Below are positions 14,095-25,993 of a stretch of DNA of 64,000 bases, in pieces. The translations under genes and the position numbers were made by a program. The notes under the pieces are model-generated. The model did no database searches. It saw nothing but the letters and a program-made list of their open reading frames with translations, and was not told the DNA's origin. Source of the stretch: Gonapodya prolifera JEL478 (taxonomy: Eukaryota; Monoblepharomycota; Monoblepharidomycetes; Monoblepharidales; Gonapodyaceae); the NCBI GenBank assembly GCA_001574975.1, contig KQ965731.1, positions 1,113,737-1,177,736 of the forward strand, read 5' to 3'. The first letter of the stretch is position 1; each line of letters starts with the position of its first letter.

Positions 14095-17000
14095 TCACTT
14101 GTTCTCCCTTCGATCCACCACACCCTGACCACCTAAAAAGAGTCCCAGCAAATCCCCTGGTGAAGCCCGGGATGTTCCGTCAGATCGACCACTGGCATTT
14201 AGCGAGAGGGGTCCCCGTGCCCCCGCGGCAGAACCGGCACCTTTTAAGAGCTCAAGCAAACTTGTGCCCGGACCCGGGGCAACACCGGCACCACTGCTCA
14301 AACTGGTTTCGAGGGTAGCCACAGGGCCGATTTGACCTGGAACGGCGAGAGCACCGAGAGAAGGCCGTGCTAGGGAGGAAGGTAGAGTCGACCCTGTGCC
14401 CGCAAAGAGATTTAGCAGATCTGCACGTCGATCTTGCGCCGGTCGCTGGAGCGGAACGGGTGCGGGGACAGGGGCTGTCGGAGGCACCGAGAGTGCTGGT
14501 CTCTCCGAGTTGGCGCCGACAAAGGTTGGCGTGGAACTTGAAGGTGAGAAATGGGATAATCCCTGTACGTGGCTGGTCGCGGAGCTCTCGCCTTTCCTTT
14601 TGGCGTTGAGCAACATTTCCATAAGTGGGGACTGAGATTGGCCTCCGTGGCCGGCGGGTCCGGGGGAGGGGGTTCGGGTGGTCGAAAGAGGTGACGATCC
14701 AAAGGCAGAAATATTGGGAGCAGGTAACATAGCCGGTGGAGGCGAGTTAGATTGATGTTGCTGCATCATGGAGATGTCTCTGACGTCTTGATCCGCTCCA
14801 AGTACCTTCGCTGCAATGACAGGGTCTGGAGTCGGGTCAACCTCCCCGTCGTCGACATCAACCTCAGTAGAACGGCGCATCTCAAGATCCGCAGATTGGT
14901 CCGCAACGACCGCTCTCAATACCTCCGTGCCTTGTTGTTTGTTGGGTGACTGGCTCCGCGAGCTGCTGTATTCCGAAGCTTTACCCTGTTGGGTGTCAGG
15001 ATTGTTTGGAGAAGGACTGTCTTCATCCGCACTTAGAGCTTCGTCCGCCATTGCGAACTCCTCGGCTCGCTCGAACATTACTCCATCACCCAACTGATCC
15101 GTGAGCTCGGGGTAAGAGTCGAAGACTCCAACGGGAGATGCATTAGACGCTCTTTCCTCCGGAGCAAGTTCACCATGTGACTCCACTGACCCGGCAATTT
15201 CAGAGTAAGCTACGGGATCCTGGTCCACTTCGACGGCCAGAGAGCTCGCAACTATGTCGCTCTGTGCATCTACAAAGGGATTTTCTGGCTCTTTAAAGCA
15301 GTCCATGTCTGAGCTCGGACCAACACCACCATCCGCATGCGACTTTGTCCCTAATCCACCAATAAAATCTACGGGTTGAATGATTTCTCCATCGAACATA
15401 ATGAGAGGCTCTCCCCCTTCGCTCACAACGTCCGGACTTGTGTCCTTGGCCGGTCCCGAAAAGTCGCCCCCATCAAGCCACGGCGTATGGTCGAACACAT
15501 CAACTTCAAGTTTCGTCTCTGACAAAACAACCGGTGCGTCAAGCACGTCTGTGACCTCCGGGGCATTTCCATCCACGACTTGCTCCCGATTCGAAGGTGG
15601 CGCACTCGGCGCGAATCCGAGTTCCTTGTGGTCCACCTTCCCTGTCCCCTTCACAAGCAACCCAAGCAGATCCTTCCGCAGACCATCTCTTTCCTCTCCT
15701 TCAGCGTTCAAAACGGCTCGACCTTTACCCTTTCCCAGCGTCCCCACACCCCCAAAGGCTGACAAAAATGGAACGATGGGTGGAGTGGGAGGAGCAGCTG
15801 TGCGTGGACCCAAGAGTGCACTGAGCATTGTCTCAGTGGCGGCTTGGGTAGGATGACGGGGTTTTGGAGGCAGCGGAGCACGGAGAGGTTTGGAATTGAG
15901 TAATGCCGGCCCTTTTGAGGTGCTCCGAACGTTACTCTTCTCAATTGGTGGAGTTACAGAACGTGACTGCTGTGCAAAATCGAACGGTACAAGCACACGA
16001 TCGGTGACAGAGGGATCCTCAGTCGGAAGCTGGCGCAGAGGACCTGATCGTGGACGCAATCGTTGTCTTTCTTCGACTCTGTGGTTGGGCTTGCTTGCAT
16101 CATCCACCGTCCCTGTCCGGTCCCCAGAAGTCCCCACTCTCAAAATGGCCATTAAATTGGCAGCCTTTTCGCGCTCGCTTTCGTTATTTGACTCAACGTG
16201 CTTCTCGGACTCAGCCGCAGAGCGCTCTGCATTAGCCTTTGCTGCAACTCTGAGGAGCGTCATCAGATCCTTCGCCTTTTCCTTTTCCCCATATTTTTCC
16301 GGGTCCGACGTTGGGAGGTTTGCAATATCGTCACGAATTCCAAGGCCTAACATCGCCATTAGTCGTTTGCCTGCCTCGTCAGGGTCAACAGGGACTTGAG
16401 TCTCCAACGTGGGTGGGAGAGAATCGCGGTTCATATCAGCCGCTATGTGAGCTGGGGTTTGTTCTGACAAAGCGCCAATTCCAAGTCTAGCTTTAAGAGC
16501 CGCGAGAGCATCGAAAGCTGTGTTGGGGGCGGGAGACAATGCCACTTCCGCACCCTGCACATAGACCCCGTCATCCCGCTTGTACTCCTTAACTCCAACA
16601 GGGTCCTTCGCTGGGGCCGCAATGCGCTTGCCCTTATTTCTCGTCACGCTTATTGCAACTAAACCTTCCTGTCCGTCTTTGTTGGCTTGTACCTTCCCTT
16701 TAGCTTGACCCTTTCCCGTTACACGACCGCCAGTGGATACCGTGTAATTGGTGCCACTCGAGCGCACAGGGGAAACTGACGACTTTCTCTCCGCAGGTGC
16801 CCCTCGGCGGGGTACAGGGCTAGAAAGGCGCTTCGGCTCCCCTTCGGACGATGACGCCGCCACGACAGCACCTGTTCGGCGAGTTGTCCGACGGGCCGCG
16901 GTCACATGTGCCGCGCTATCCATCCCGGTAGCTTCATCATCACTTGCAGATCCAGGAGTCTCAGCTCCAGGAGCCTGCGGATGCCGTTGCCCGTGCACGT

Positions 17001-17951
17001 GTCGTGCTCCATGGCGGGATGTCACAACAGTCGACTGAACTTGGTATCTCTTGGAAGCGTCCGACCTCGCACCCCGTTTCCTTGACACCCACTGTTTCAC
17101 GTGTTTGACGAACGGTGCAACGAGGTAAAAATCCTTCCTCCGAGAAATCGTGTTGTCCGATGATGCGTCTTCGCGAAAAGTAAGGCGTGATGGATCAGAG
17201 GAAGTAGTTGTGGGAAGTGCCGAGAGGCGATGCCATGAAACAGCCTATGTCGACTGTTATTCACCTCTCAAGGTGAAAATGAGTGGTTCAGCTCACACTT
17301 ATCTCATTCTTCGTCAAAGGAGCGAATTCTCGATCTTCTGGAACTCCAACGACAATGAAAAGCCGCACCCGCTGCTCACGAATCGTCAGCTCCACGAAGT
17401 CCTCCTCCTTTAGCAATGGAAGACAATTGAATCCAGTCTCTTCCAGAACCTCGCGGGCAGCGCACTCCGATGTTGTTTCCAGTTTATTTATTTTTCCCTT
17501 GGGGAATCCCCACGAGCGGCTCTTCCCAGCTCCTCTTACCAATAGCACCTTGTCCATCGTGTTGTTCAGCAATACAGCCCCACATACTGGAACACGCATC
17601 TTGTACTCTGTCCAATCACGGTACGCACTCTCGTGGGTATGTGCCCACTGACGAAGCAGTGGATGATGGTTGAAGAGTCGGGCGGAGAAGGTTTTGAGTG
17701 AAAAGCTCGGAGCAAGAGCTGTGAGTGGCCTGACCACATCCTCGTAGTACCAGAATGCCAGCTCTATCTGAAATAATATTCGCTCGATCGTCGCGAGTTC
17801 CTCCTCGGGCACGTTGATGATGAACCGCCTACGAAGCATCCACGGTGTCCAAATGATCATCAACTTGTTCTGGGACAAAAACTTACGCAGCTAGGTCATC
17901 CAAAATCTCTTGCAGTGTGAGCTGCCCGAAAGGCGTGACGCGTTCCCGCAT
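14095..17951 (-). CDS. DCP2: mRNA-decapping enzyme Dcp2 (Nudix) with long leucine-motif tail
   Basis: Exon 1 (ATG at 17951) gives MRERVTPFGQLTLQEILDDL, the start of the Dcp2 regulatory domain, continued by RFIINVPEEELATIERILFQ (Box A). The Nudix domain spans about 17650-17300, with the catalytic box GKINKLETTSECAAREVLEE then TGF, which has the Gx5Ex7REUxEExGU pattern. The next exon holds Box B (WHRLSALP and FYLVAPFVKHVKQWV, about 17240-17090). A tail of roughly 1000 residues, largely disordered, follows to the stop at 14095. The enzyme removes the m7GDP cap in the cytoplasm and P-bodies, with Dcp1 and Edc3/Pat1-type activators. The tail has about ten short Leu-rich helices (DLMTLLRVA, NLMAILRVG, DLLGLLVKG, LMEMLLNAK, DLLNLFAG, LLELLKGA, DLLGLFLGG and others). 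They resemble the HLM motifs of yeast Dcp2 that bind Edc3, Pat1 and Xrn1. Confidence 0.93.
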
Positions 17952-18503
17952 TTCGAATCTACGGTCAGGCCTCGAAAAAAGGGAAGCAAAGTGCACACAA
18001 TCAATCCACCTCCGGAGCGAAGCGGCATGTGAAGACGGCTACATCGGCAAGTAAATAAGATATTTTTATCGTATTCTTTCGATGTGTCTACATACTCAAC
18101 AGAGGACAGAAATGATCACCGTTCGTCTTCATTTCTTGAGCGAATATACCCCCAAATATGAGGTGCCTATATACTTATCCTGTGCCTTGAAGCGAATGGG
18201 AGAAGAGAGTGTGCACAGCATCAATCGAAAGGAGGGAGCAAATATTCCCAAATGTGGAAAGGAGCACCAACACCACAACGACCATGGGGAACAATGTTGG
18301 TATCATCTACACGGCGAGTCGGGATGCAATAATAATACCAGCTTTTTCCCACGCGGACCACTGTTACATCCTAAGTTTTTGAACTCAAAGGCGGCGGGGG
18401 AGGTTCAGATTTTTCCGGGGAGGGCTCAGACCCACATTGTACCGCGCAAGACAGGTCGGGTCCACCGAGTTCACGGAGGTCGAAGTCTCGAGCTGTTCCC
18501 AGC
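17952..18503. promoter_or_regulatory. Divergent region between DCP2 and the zinc-finger gene
   Basis: 552 bp between the start codons. Upstream exon(s) of the zinc-finger gene could lie here: its frame is open back to a stop at about 18375. No other structure recognised. Confidence 0.35.
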
Positions 18504-20320
18504 ATGTCGCAGGAAAACTTGTCACGTATCTCCCCTCATGCATTGTATGGGAAAACGAACGGCGCCCGCTTGCCAGGGTGCACCAACACATCGACACCGC
18601 CGATGATGACTGGAGAAGGCCCTGCGGGATATGTGGAGCGGCCAAGTGAGAGCGCTTTAGGAGCAATCGACATGTAAATTTTAACCGCAAGTTTGACATC
18701 TCGCAGGCTCCTCGATTGTCAACGGAAAACCGACCTCCGGCATCGCATCTGATTTCTATCTCACGGAACGCAATGCCCCTCTCACGCTGCAGGCGTCCAA
18801 CTCCGATTCCCGTGTTGCACCAGCTGGGCCGCAGGAAACAAGAAGAATGGAATCACCAACTAGCGAAGGAATTCATGTGCCGTTCCTTGGCTCGAGATTG
18901 TTGGCTGCAGCAAATGGAAGCATTGGAGGGAAGGCCTTTCCTTGTGAGTCATATCCAAGCTGTTGCGACGTCAAGGGGACCGTCGGGTCCCCCTTGTATA
19001 AAGCCAGTTCTAATCCAGACAATCTTCAATGTTTCTTCTTGGCAGGCGACGCTTCTGGCTGCAACAAGATCTGCGAATCAAGGTGAGGTCCACTAATGCT
19101 TATGTTCCGACTCATCAACTCACTATCAGTTCCATCAAACAGCAATGAGCTCCGTCGTCATAAGAAGCTACATTGTGAGGACTTTGTTTGTGCTCCATAC
19201 AAAAACCCTTACCGATTAGTCCTTCGTGTTCGCAATGTCTTGAAATTTCCCAGCAAACAACCGGTCAGTATAGTGTTGAATGGCGTCATGTGGTCGCTCA
19301 TCCTGAAACTACCTTTCCAGAGAACAATCCGACTCCAGACGTCGATACGCGCAGTTCCCTCCTCGCTTGCAAACTGCATCTGCTTCACACCTCAGGGCTT
19401 CCTCTCCTTCATCTCCCGGTGCACTCTTGATTCCGAGAAGCCCAGAGAATATTTTATTACTTCACGGAAATAACGCTCTCAACTCTATACCCAATGCATT
19501 CTCCTACTTTCCCTTGCAAGTCAACAATGGAGCGCCACCTTCCGCCGAGGAAATCGCCTTTGCGAACTCCCAACACTCCTTAGGCCAAAGCTTACCATGT
19601 GACACCGCATTTGGGTTCGTTAATGACACACCCACACCTGGATCTGTATCGGACAGCGACTATTTCCCCTTGTACACACCTTCAGCAGAGATCCCAATTA
19701 ACTACAACTACCCAAATTTACCTAATGAAGCTATTTCGACACTGGCTCTTGCACAAGATCCTGTTAATTACGAGCAGGTTAATGCTGCCATCAATGCCGC
19801 ACTTGTCGCGTCTGCGGAGTTGCGTGCCGCGCAGATTGCTCAGGCCAATGCGGCGCTACCCGGCATTCCTCGGAGTAGTATGAAGTTATGTCCACCGAAT
19901 CATCCACCACCAATGCAACCGCTGCAACCACCGCAACCACCGCTGCACCCACCACCACAACCTTTGTCGCAGCCACCGCCGCAACCACCACAACCACTGC
20001 AACTACTGCAACCACTGCAACTACTGCAACCACCACAACCAAACTTGCAATCTCTAGACAACATACCCCATCGTGCAGATCTCATTGAGCCCGTTATTTC
20101 CCCATCTCCAGTTCCACCCACGTCTTTGGTGGTTCCTCCTGGTCCCGGTCGTATCGCTCGATCTCATTTGGCGATCTACAAGGAACTTCGCAATTATATG
20201 GGGGAGGAAGTCCGCAGTCAGTGGGCCAAGGGGACAATAGACATAATGACACGCGCAGCAGAAAGGCAGCGGATGTGGGCGAATGAGCGCGCGAAGTCTC
20301 ATGAAAGGACTGGGGAGTGA
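18504..20320 (+). CDS. C2H2 zinc-finger protein with Pro/Gln-rich C-terminus
   Basis: Start placed at the ATG at 18504 (MSQENLSRISPHALYG), though the frame is open upstream. Splicing at 18650, 18953-19047 and 19088-19145 assembles one good C2H2 finger, FPCDASGCNKICESSNELRR followed by HKKLH (CX4CX12HX3H). A possible second Cys pair (PSCSQC) lies near 19220, but I could not settle that exon. The long last exon (to 20320) is rich in Pro, Gln and Ala, with the repeat (PPQP/LQP)n at about 19910-20042 and a basic helical end. Probably a nuclear regulator; fungal proteins with one or two such fingers and low-complexity tails are common, and no specific family is recognised. Exon joints between 19160 and 19340 are the weak point. 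Confidence 0.55.
19910..20042 (+). repeat. CAACCACCG-type trinucleotide-based low-complexity tract
   Basis: Imperfect tandem runs of CAACCACCR and CAACTACTG encode Pro/Gln/Leu repeats inside the zinc-finger gene. Probably a slippage-prone coding microsatellite. Confidence 0.8.
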
Positions 20321-20631
20321 CGGATCAGCTCGGAAAGCACACACCTTCAAAAATGCCTAAATGATTATCGATACGAAATGACATCACTCACTCTAATTTG
20401 CACTAATGTAACACTGAAACAATGACAATGCACTTTTCGACTAAACTTGTTTCGAACTGTTTTGTTTGAGGTTTTTATTCTCCTCTCTACACGTCACAAT
20501 TTTCCCTTCACCATAATGGACCATCACCTGTGGTATGTCGACCTTGGGAAAATGGGGGCCGCCTGCATCTTTACATCGCCGAAGATGCCATTATTTGGCG
20601 AATTTTCCTGTCCATTCCCGGGCTATTTACA
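20321..20631. other. Convergent intergenic stretch, 311 bp
   Basis: Between the stops of the zinc-finger gene and UBC13. Nothing recognised. Confidence 0.5.
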
Positions 20632-21817
20632 TCAAGTCCCAAAGAGAACAGAGTCGTGAGCGCGTACTTCGCACATGCAATGTAAAATCAGTACGCACCT
20701 GTCTGTAGTGCCAACTTCTCATTCTCCTTCCATTGCTGAGCGACATCATTTGCGAGTGGATCGTCGGGATTGGGTGCTGTCAAAGGAGGGTAGTAAGCAC
20801 ATGCGAAAAGCAGAATGAAAAATAACGTGCCCTCCAACAGCACGACAATCTTTGCGACCCAGTAGTTGGACAGCAGCGAAGCTACACACTTCCCACTCAA
20901 CTTATCACATTCCTCCAAACGCGACAGTGTGCTCGAACTTGGCGATAACACACCTGATAGCAACGCCTGTATCGATAACAGTACAGTCCGGATCTGGAGG
21001 GCTGGGGACCACTTGTCTGTTTTTTCCAATGTGAGGTTATGATTAGCTTTTAAGCGGACTTCTGAAAGGGACGCCAAACGCGAGCATTGCATCCTCGACA
21101 AAAGCGCCAAGTCCATAGGATTGAATGTCCTTCCGAGCAATGGTCCGACGTGATATGAAGATGGGGTCCGAGATGTTGCTCCATTAAAAACCGCTCTCAA
21201 CTAAGCTCTTGGTGCTTGGCTCAGCAATCTCGCAAAAGAACGTTTGCAAAACAAACCCTTTAGAATATCCAAACAGATTCTCCCAAGTTTGTCAATGTTC
21301 GGGTGGTAAATGCGGGTAAGGAAACGGACTTTGGGGGGAGCCATGGGATAATCGTCGGGAAGGAAGAGTTCGAGCTTGAACATGCCGCCATCGTAAGGCG
21401 AGTGGGTAGGTCCGGCGATAACGACGTCGAAGTATCGAAGGTTATCCTCGTGGGGTTGAGCAGAGATGCCAGGAGCTGGCTCCGCGAGGAGACGCTCCGT
21501 TTCCTAAGAGGAAACATCAAGAAACAATCAAGTTGATTTGATGCCACCGTGTTCAGCGGACGATCAGGTTGATTCACGAGGTGTTTGAGAATAGGTGGAA
21601 ATGTCCACAGGTACGTGGGTTACGGGTGAGTGGAGATTCATATCATCAGTGCAGTGATCGGCTCCATTCGTTGCAGACATTCATGGCACGCGTTGTGTTC
21701 CGTCCCTTGCCAGAGTTACTCGCCGACCCACTCCACCCAGCATCAACGGCCCCTCCACGCATAGCGCTCTTGATGGACAAATACCTTAACGATTCGCTTG
21801 GGAAGGTTCAGAGACAT
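20632..21817 (-). CDS. UBC13: Ubiquitin-conjugating enzyme E2 Ubc13 (UBE2N)
   Basis: A short first exon (21785-21817) encodes [11 protein letters not shown]. An intron of 281 bp (21504-21784) follows, then [20 protein letters not shown] and [18 protein letters not shown]. The core [20 protein letters not shown] precedes the catalytic segment [18 protein letters not shown], with the active-site Cys. Further exons give [20 protein letters not shown] and [20 protein letters not shown], near-identical to Ubc13 across eukaryotes. The last exon appears to give [11 protein letters not shown] and a stop at 20632, so the final helix differs from the usual ARAWTRLYA type. With an Mms2/Uev partner, Ubc13 makes K63-linked ubiquitin chains in DNA-damage tolerance. 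Confidence 0.93.
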
Positions 21818-22425
21818 CGCTTCCTAGGCGAGGCCGGACGATTCGAATGTAAACTGAAAATCAAATGGTGGAGCTTCGTTCACTTCGTTTCTTTACTATA
21901 AGAGTGCCCCAGTCTCTAGATGTATGCATCTAAAGTCCTGGTTTTCCCCGGTCTACAAATTGACTTCAAAGAGCAATTAAGAAAATGGACTTCTGTTTTA
22001 TGAATTGAATTCCATTTTTAGTGGTCCTTTCGGTGTGGTGGTGTTGTGACGTCCACAGTTGGGCAGTGAACTATGTAGAGTGTGAAATCGTTTGGAATCA
22101 CGGCCTTCCGGTGTGTGACAAGGAAAATGTCTGACTAGAGACATGAGGAAGCCGAACATGTCGAATTCGACGGGGTACCGTAAATTGGACATCGATGCAC
22201 TATTGATTGCTGCAGAAAAAACGCCTGCCATAAAGATAAACGGCCGCTCTGTGTTCTCTCCTTTCAGAGGTCCCTGACCGTGCAATAGTATTTGTATCAG
22301 CCAAGGATGACTTAATGCGTTCGATCAGTTTGAATTATGACACCATCCAGATCACACCATATTGCTCTACAAAACCCCGGCGAACACCCTCTTTCTCTAT
22401 CACCCACTCCACAACACCAGCAATC
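21818..22425. promoter_or_regulatory. Divergent promoter region, UBC13 / TauD-type gene
   Basis: 608 bp between start codons. A minus-strand open stretch at 21998-22285 shows no recognisable domain and is not called a gene. Confidence 0.4.
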
Positions 22426-23724
22426 ATGTCTGTTCAACCTTTCAACCTCACGGAGATCGGATCTCTCGCATCTCAAATCGGAGCATCCGCACCAGCGTGC
22501 AAGGACATTCCCTCCTCTTCGTCCTCCGCTCTCCGCGTCGCGCCAAAGGCGTATTCAGGATCGCTGGACAAATATGCCAGCTTCAAAGTAACACCCAACA
22601 TCGGACTGGAATTCTCTAACTTGCCCCTCGCTTCGCTCACAGACCAGCAGGTGCGCCATTGCTTCCTTTTTTGTACGTCGGTTCGTCGAATCTGATTCCG
22701 TGATTCCATCCGTGTTGCCTATCGCGAACCAGATCGAGGACTTGTCCATACTCATCTCCCAGCACAACGTCGTCGTGATCCGCGGGGCCCACCTGACACC
22801 ACAGCAGCTGCTCGACATTGGCCGCAAAATTGGTACGTCGTCGCACGACTCCATGTGCTCGTTTACGTGAACCTCACAGAGAACGTGTTTGAACAGCCAC
22901 CCCCAAGGGCACCTTGCACATCCACCCCATCACGGCCGAAATCCCCGGCCGCTCAGAGCTCGACGAGCTCACCGTAGTCAGCAACGAGATCGTCTATGGC
23001 GGAGAGAACGCGCCCGCGTCGGACGGATGGCACTCGGACATCAGCTTTGAGCCAAACCCGTCTTCCTACGCGGCGCTCCAGATCGTGCAAGGCCCCGACG
23101 CGGGGGGTGACACGCAGTTTTCGTCCGGGTACGCCGCGTACGACCGCCTGTCGAAGCCCCTGCAGCGGTTCTTGGAGACGTTGAATGGCGAGAACGACGG
23201 CAACGCGTTCCACGAGGTGGCCAACAAGAGCAACATCAAAATCAGGGAGAAGCGTGGCGCGGCCAATGTCGGGACGGACCTCCGAAGCGTCCACCCACTT
23301 GTGAGGACAAACCCCGTCACAGGATGGAAGAGCCTGTACGTGTCCAAGGCCTTCACCAAGCGCATCGTGGAACTGCCCAAATCCGAGTCAGACTTGCTGC
23401 TCAACTTCCTGTTCAACGTGAGTTGAGTTCTTAACGTCTGGTCGATACCTGCATCCTTCGCACGTTTTCTCACACACGTTCCGCCCCCCGCTCCCACAGC
23501 ACATCGCGCAAGGCTTTGACTTCTCCACGCGCGTCAAGTGGAACCCTGGCGACATTGCTTTTTGGGATAACCGTTCGACATATCACGCTGCGACCAAAGA
23601 CTTTGACGAGTCGATCCTGCGCAGAGGAATCAGGGTCGTTCCGCTGGGCGAGCGGCCGTACCTTGACCCGGCCTCCGTTTCGAAGTCGGAAGCCGTCAAG
23701 GCCGTCAAGGACGCCAAGCTGTGA
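22426..23724 (+). CDS. TauD/TfdA-family 2-oxoglutarate/Fe(II) dioxygenase (Jlp1-like)
   Basis: Starts MSVQPFNLTEIGSLASQIGA at 22426. Four coding exons, with introns near 22650-22730, 22834-22897 and 23423-23500. The core is a double-stranded beta-helix with first metal ligands in DGWHSDISFEPNPSSYAAL (HxD, about 23028-23045). The distal His lies in FWDNRSTYHAA and the 2-oxoglutarate-binding Arg in RRGIRVVPLGERPYLDP. Length (about 350 residues) and sequence match the fungal sulfonate/alpha-ketoglutarate dioxygenase group that includes yeast Jlp1, which releases sulfite from taurine-like sulfonates. The substrate could also be another small acid; sequence alone does not settle it. No targeting signal seen, so probably cytosolic. 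Confidence 0.87.
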
Positions 23725-24446
23725 TTCGTTGTCCGCCACTCACATAATTAATGTTGTAATTCCACGAAGATCCAATAGTATCAAATGTCGCACTTTAAAT
23801 GAGCTTCTGGGCGAGGGCTGACGCTGACGTTGCATATGCTGGTGCTGGTATCGATAGTACGTTCATTGTCAATGAGTTGTGGACAGCTGGCGTTCCTTCC
23901 GTAGCACACCGCTTGGATTCATCCAATTGACCTCTAGTTTCACAGTCCGAGGCAGCAAATCAAACCAAAGTCCGAGCGAAAGAGATTTAAAATGTGTTCG
24001 AGAACGCGCAAGAGTCGCTCTAAACTGTGCAACGATGTTTGATGCTCCAAGGACGAGGAGAAACACGAGGAGAGTCGTGGACACCATTTATGTGCTCGAT
24101 GAGACGGAAGTAAATCGATTAACATCCGGTGCGCGTCGTTACACGAACGGAGAGAATCATTTGCGTTCGCCCAACGTCCAAGGCCACAGATCCCAATCGG
24201 AGGTTAGAGTGAGACATGACGTGACGGGAAGGTTCAAGTATGGTACACAAAAGTACGAAGACGAAGGGATCGACCACGATGGCAGAAATATGAGATACCA
24301 TCGAGTGATTCGCGCCATTTCTCTCTTCTTAGGTTGAGACAGTAACGTGGCCCAGGCAGGCGTGTTCTCCGTCCGCTTTGGTCACGCAGTGGTGACACGT
24401 CCACCTCGAAGTCCCCCGAGTGCACTCCCCCAGGACTCCGCCTGCG
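23725..24446. other. Intergenic stretch, 722 bp, upstream of PAM17
   Basis: Contains a plus-strand open stretch (about 23879-24337) rich in Arg/Asn, with no domain and no clear start context; not called as a gene. Should hold the PAM17 promoter. Confidence 0.4.
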
Positions 24447-25862
24447 ATGGCCGCTCTTTCTGCGCTTCCGCTTCCCCACGCAACGTCTCCCGCTCTTGCA
24501 CTGCTCGCTCGCTCAACCCTCGTGTCCCTTTCGCCCGTCACTGCCCAGCACCCGTCGCACTCGCACTCCTCGCAATCCCACCAGCAATCCCCGCTTTCGG
24601 TTGCCCAAAAGTCAGTCAGGTTCGCATCCACAGTCACAGTCTGCTCGTTTGGCCTGCCCGATGGCGCAAACCACGAGTCAGGGCTCACCCTCTGCTCGCT
24701 CAAGGAGGATGGAACTTCCACCAGGAGAGGCGCATGGAAGAAACGCAACGCCTCGTCCGCCAGCAGAAGGGCCGCGTCCGCTGCGGAGGGAAAGGAGGCC
24801 GCGACGGACAGCATTAGCACCTCAGCCGTACCTGCACAGACGGTGACCGTGTCTCGACAACCGGCATCCTCCAGGATCGCTCTTCCCTCTCTCCGCTCCG
24901 CCCTTCTCCTCAACATCTCGGCATCGGCGCGTCTCCAGTCGTCCCAGTTGTGCTGGCAGTCGTCGCGTGCGTTTTCCTCCACCTCCGTCTCGCACCAGGA
25001 CTCGTCCGCCTCTTCTTCTTCTTCCGCTCCCACGACTCCTCCCTCAAACGACTTCAACTGGACGACTTATTTCCAAATGAGACGCCAGAGGCACCGTGCG
25101 GAACAGGTCGCCGGCGTTGTCGGTGGGGTTGCGGCATTTGCAGGTGCCCTCTACTACGTCGTCGTCGTTATGGTGCGTTTTCTCTTTTCTCTTTCCCTGG
25201 TCCATCACGTCTTATTGCTCACCACACCAAATTTGCCATCTCTGGTCCATCTACGTCACTCACGAATCATCCTCCATCTCCAGCCCTTCGACCCGACCGT
25301 CCAACTCTTCGGCATCCTCGGGCCCGAAGTCGTCGGATCGCTTGGCATCATCTTCGCCGCCGTCGTCGGCCGATGGGCAGGCGTGCTTGCCGGCGGGGAG
25401 GTCTGGGCCGCACAGAACAGGTGAGTCGGGCACAAACCGTGTGCTCCATATCGCCCGCCCGCGTTGTAATTATACCGCGCCATCCCCACCCGCCACCGCC
25501 CCTGCAGACAAATCATGTCCGAGTTCGTCCGTCGCGACAAGTCGTTTGGACGGCGGATCAACGAGCAGCGAGCGCCGCAGCAGGCGCTCAACGTGTCCAG
25601 CCAGCACCCAGGTACGTCTTTCTCTACTCTTATGCTCTTGCTCTTTCTCCCCGTGCAATCTGCCTCACACACGCCCCCCCCCCCCCCCCCCCCCTCGTCA
25701 GACTACTACGCAGAGCAGGTAGACTCTGTTCAGACGTACCACCGATGGCTGCGCCAGCAGCGTGACTACGAGCGAGGGAAGGAGGCCAAGGGCGCGGCGG
25801 GCGTCGTTGCGGCGCTGGGACGAATGCCCGGGATGGGAGGTCTTACGGCGCGCCGCAAGTGA
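24447..25862 (+). CDS. PAM17: Pam17, subunit of the mitochondrial presequence-translocase motor
   Basis: The conserved part starts near 25045 (FNWTTYFQMRRQRHRAEQVA) with a first membrane helix (GVVGGVAAFAGALYYVVVVM). After an intron comes PFDPTVQLFGILGPEVVGSL with a second helix and the Arg-rich AAQNR/QIMSEFVRRDKSF. The last exon ends DYYAEQVDSVQTYHRWLRQQ and RDYERG, the diagnostic Pam17 C-terminus. Pam17 sits in the inner mitochondrial membrane and organises the Tim44-Pam16/18 import motor; it is a fungal protein. The region before the conserved core is unusually long (about 200 residues, Ser/Arg-rich, with RFAST and RAFSSTSVS presequence-like stretches). No in-frame ATG closer to the core was seen, so either the extension is real or an upstream intron was missed. 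Confidence 0.9.
25674..25694 (+). repeat. C21 homopolymer next to a 3' splice site
   Basis: A run of about 21 C residues lies in the last intron of PAM17, seven bases before the acceptor (TCGTCAG). It replaces the usual mixed pyrimidine tract. Confidence 0.85.
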
Positions 25863-25993
25863 ACCCCCGGTAGGGAGAGATGGCGGTGATTGTGTGACAT
25901 GGTATATATTACGACTTCGCCAGGCAGGGCTACTGGTAGATTTGTCCGACAAAAGTATAAAAAAAGATGTTTTTGAATGTTGAGACTCTGAGT

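Noticed and set aside
14367-16399. Several plus-strand open frames of 80-170 codons
   Set aside because: All are antisense to the continuous Dcp2 exon and have no recognisable domain.
19791-20042. Valine/alanine-repeat membrane-like protein on the minus strand
   Set aside because: Shadow of the CAACCACCG coding repeat of the zinc-finger gene.
23879-24337. 152-codon plus-strand open frame between the TauD-type gene and PAM17
   Set aside because: Arg/Asn-rich with no domain, signal or splice pattern; left as intergenic, though a small lineage-specific gene is not excluded.
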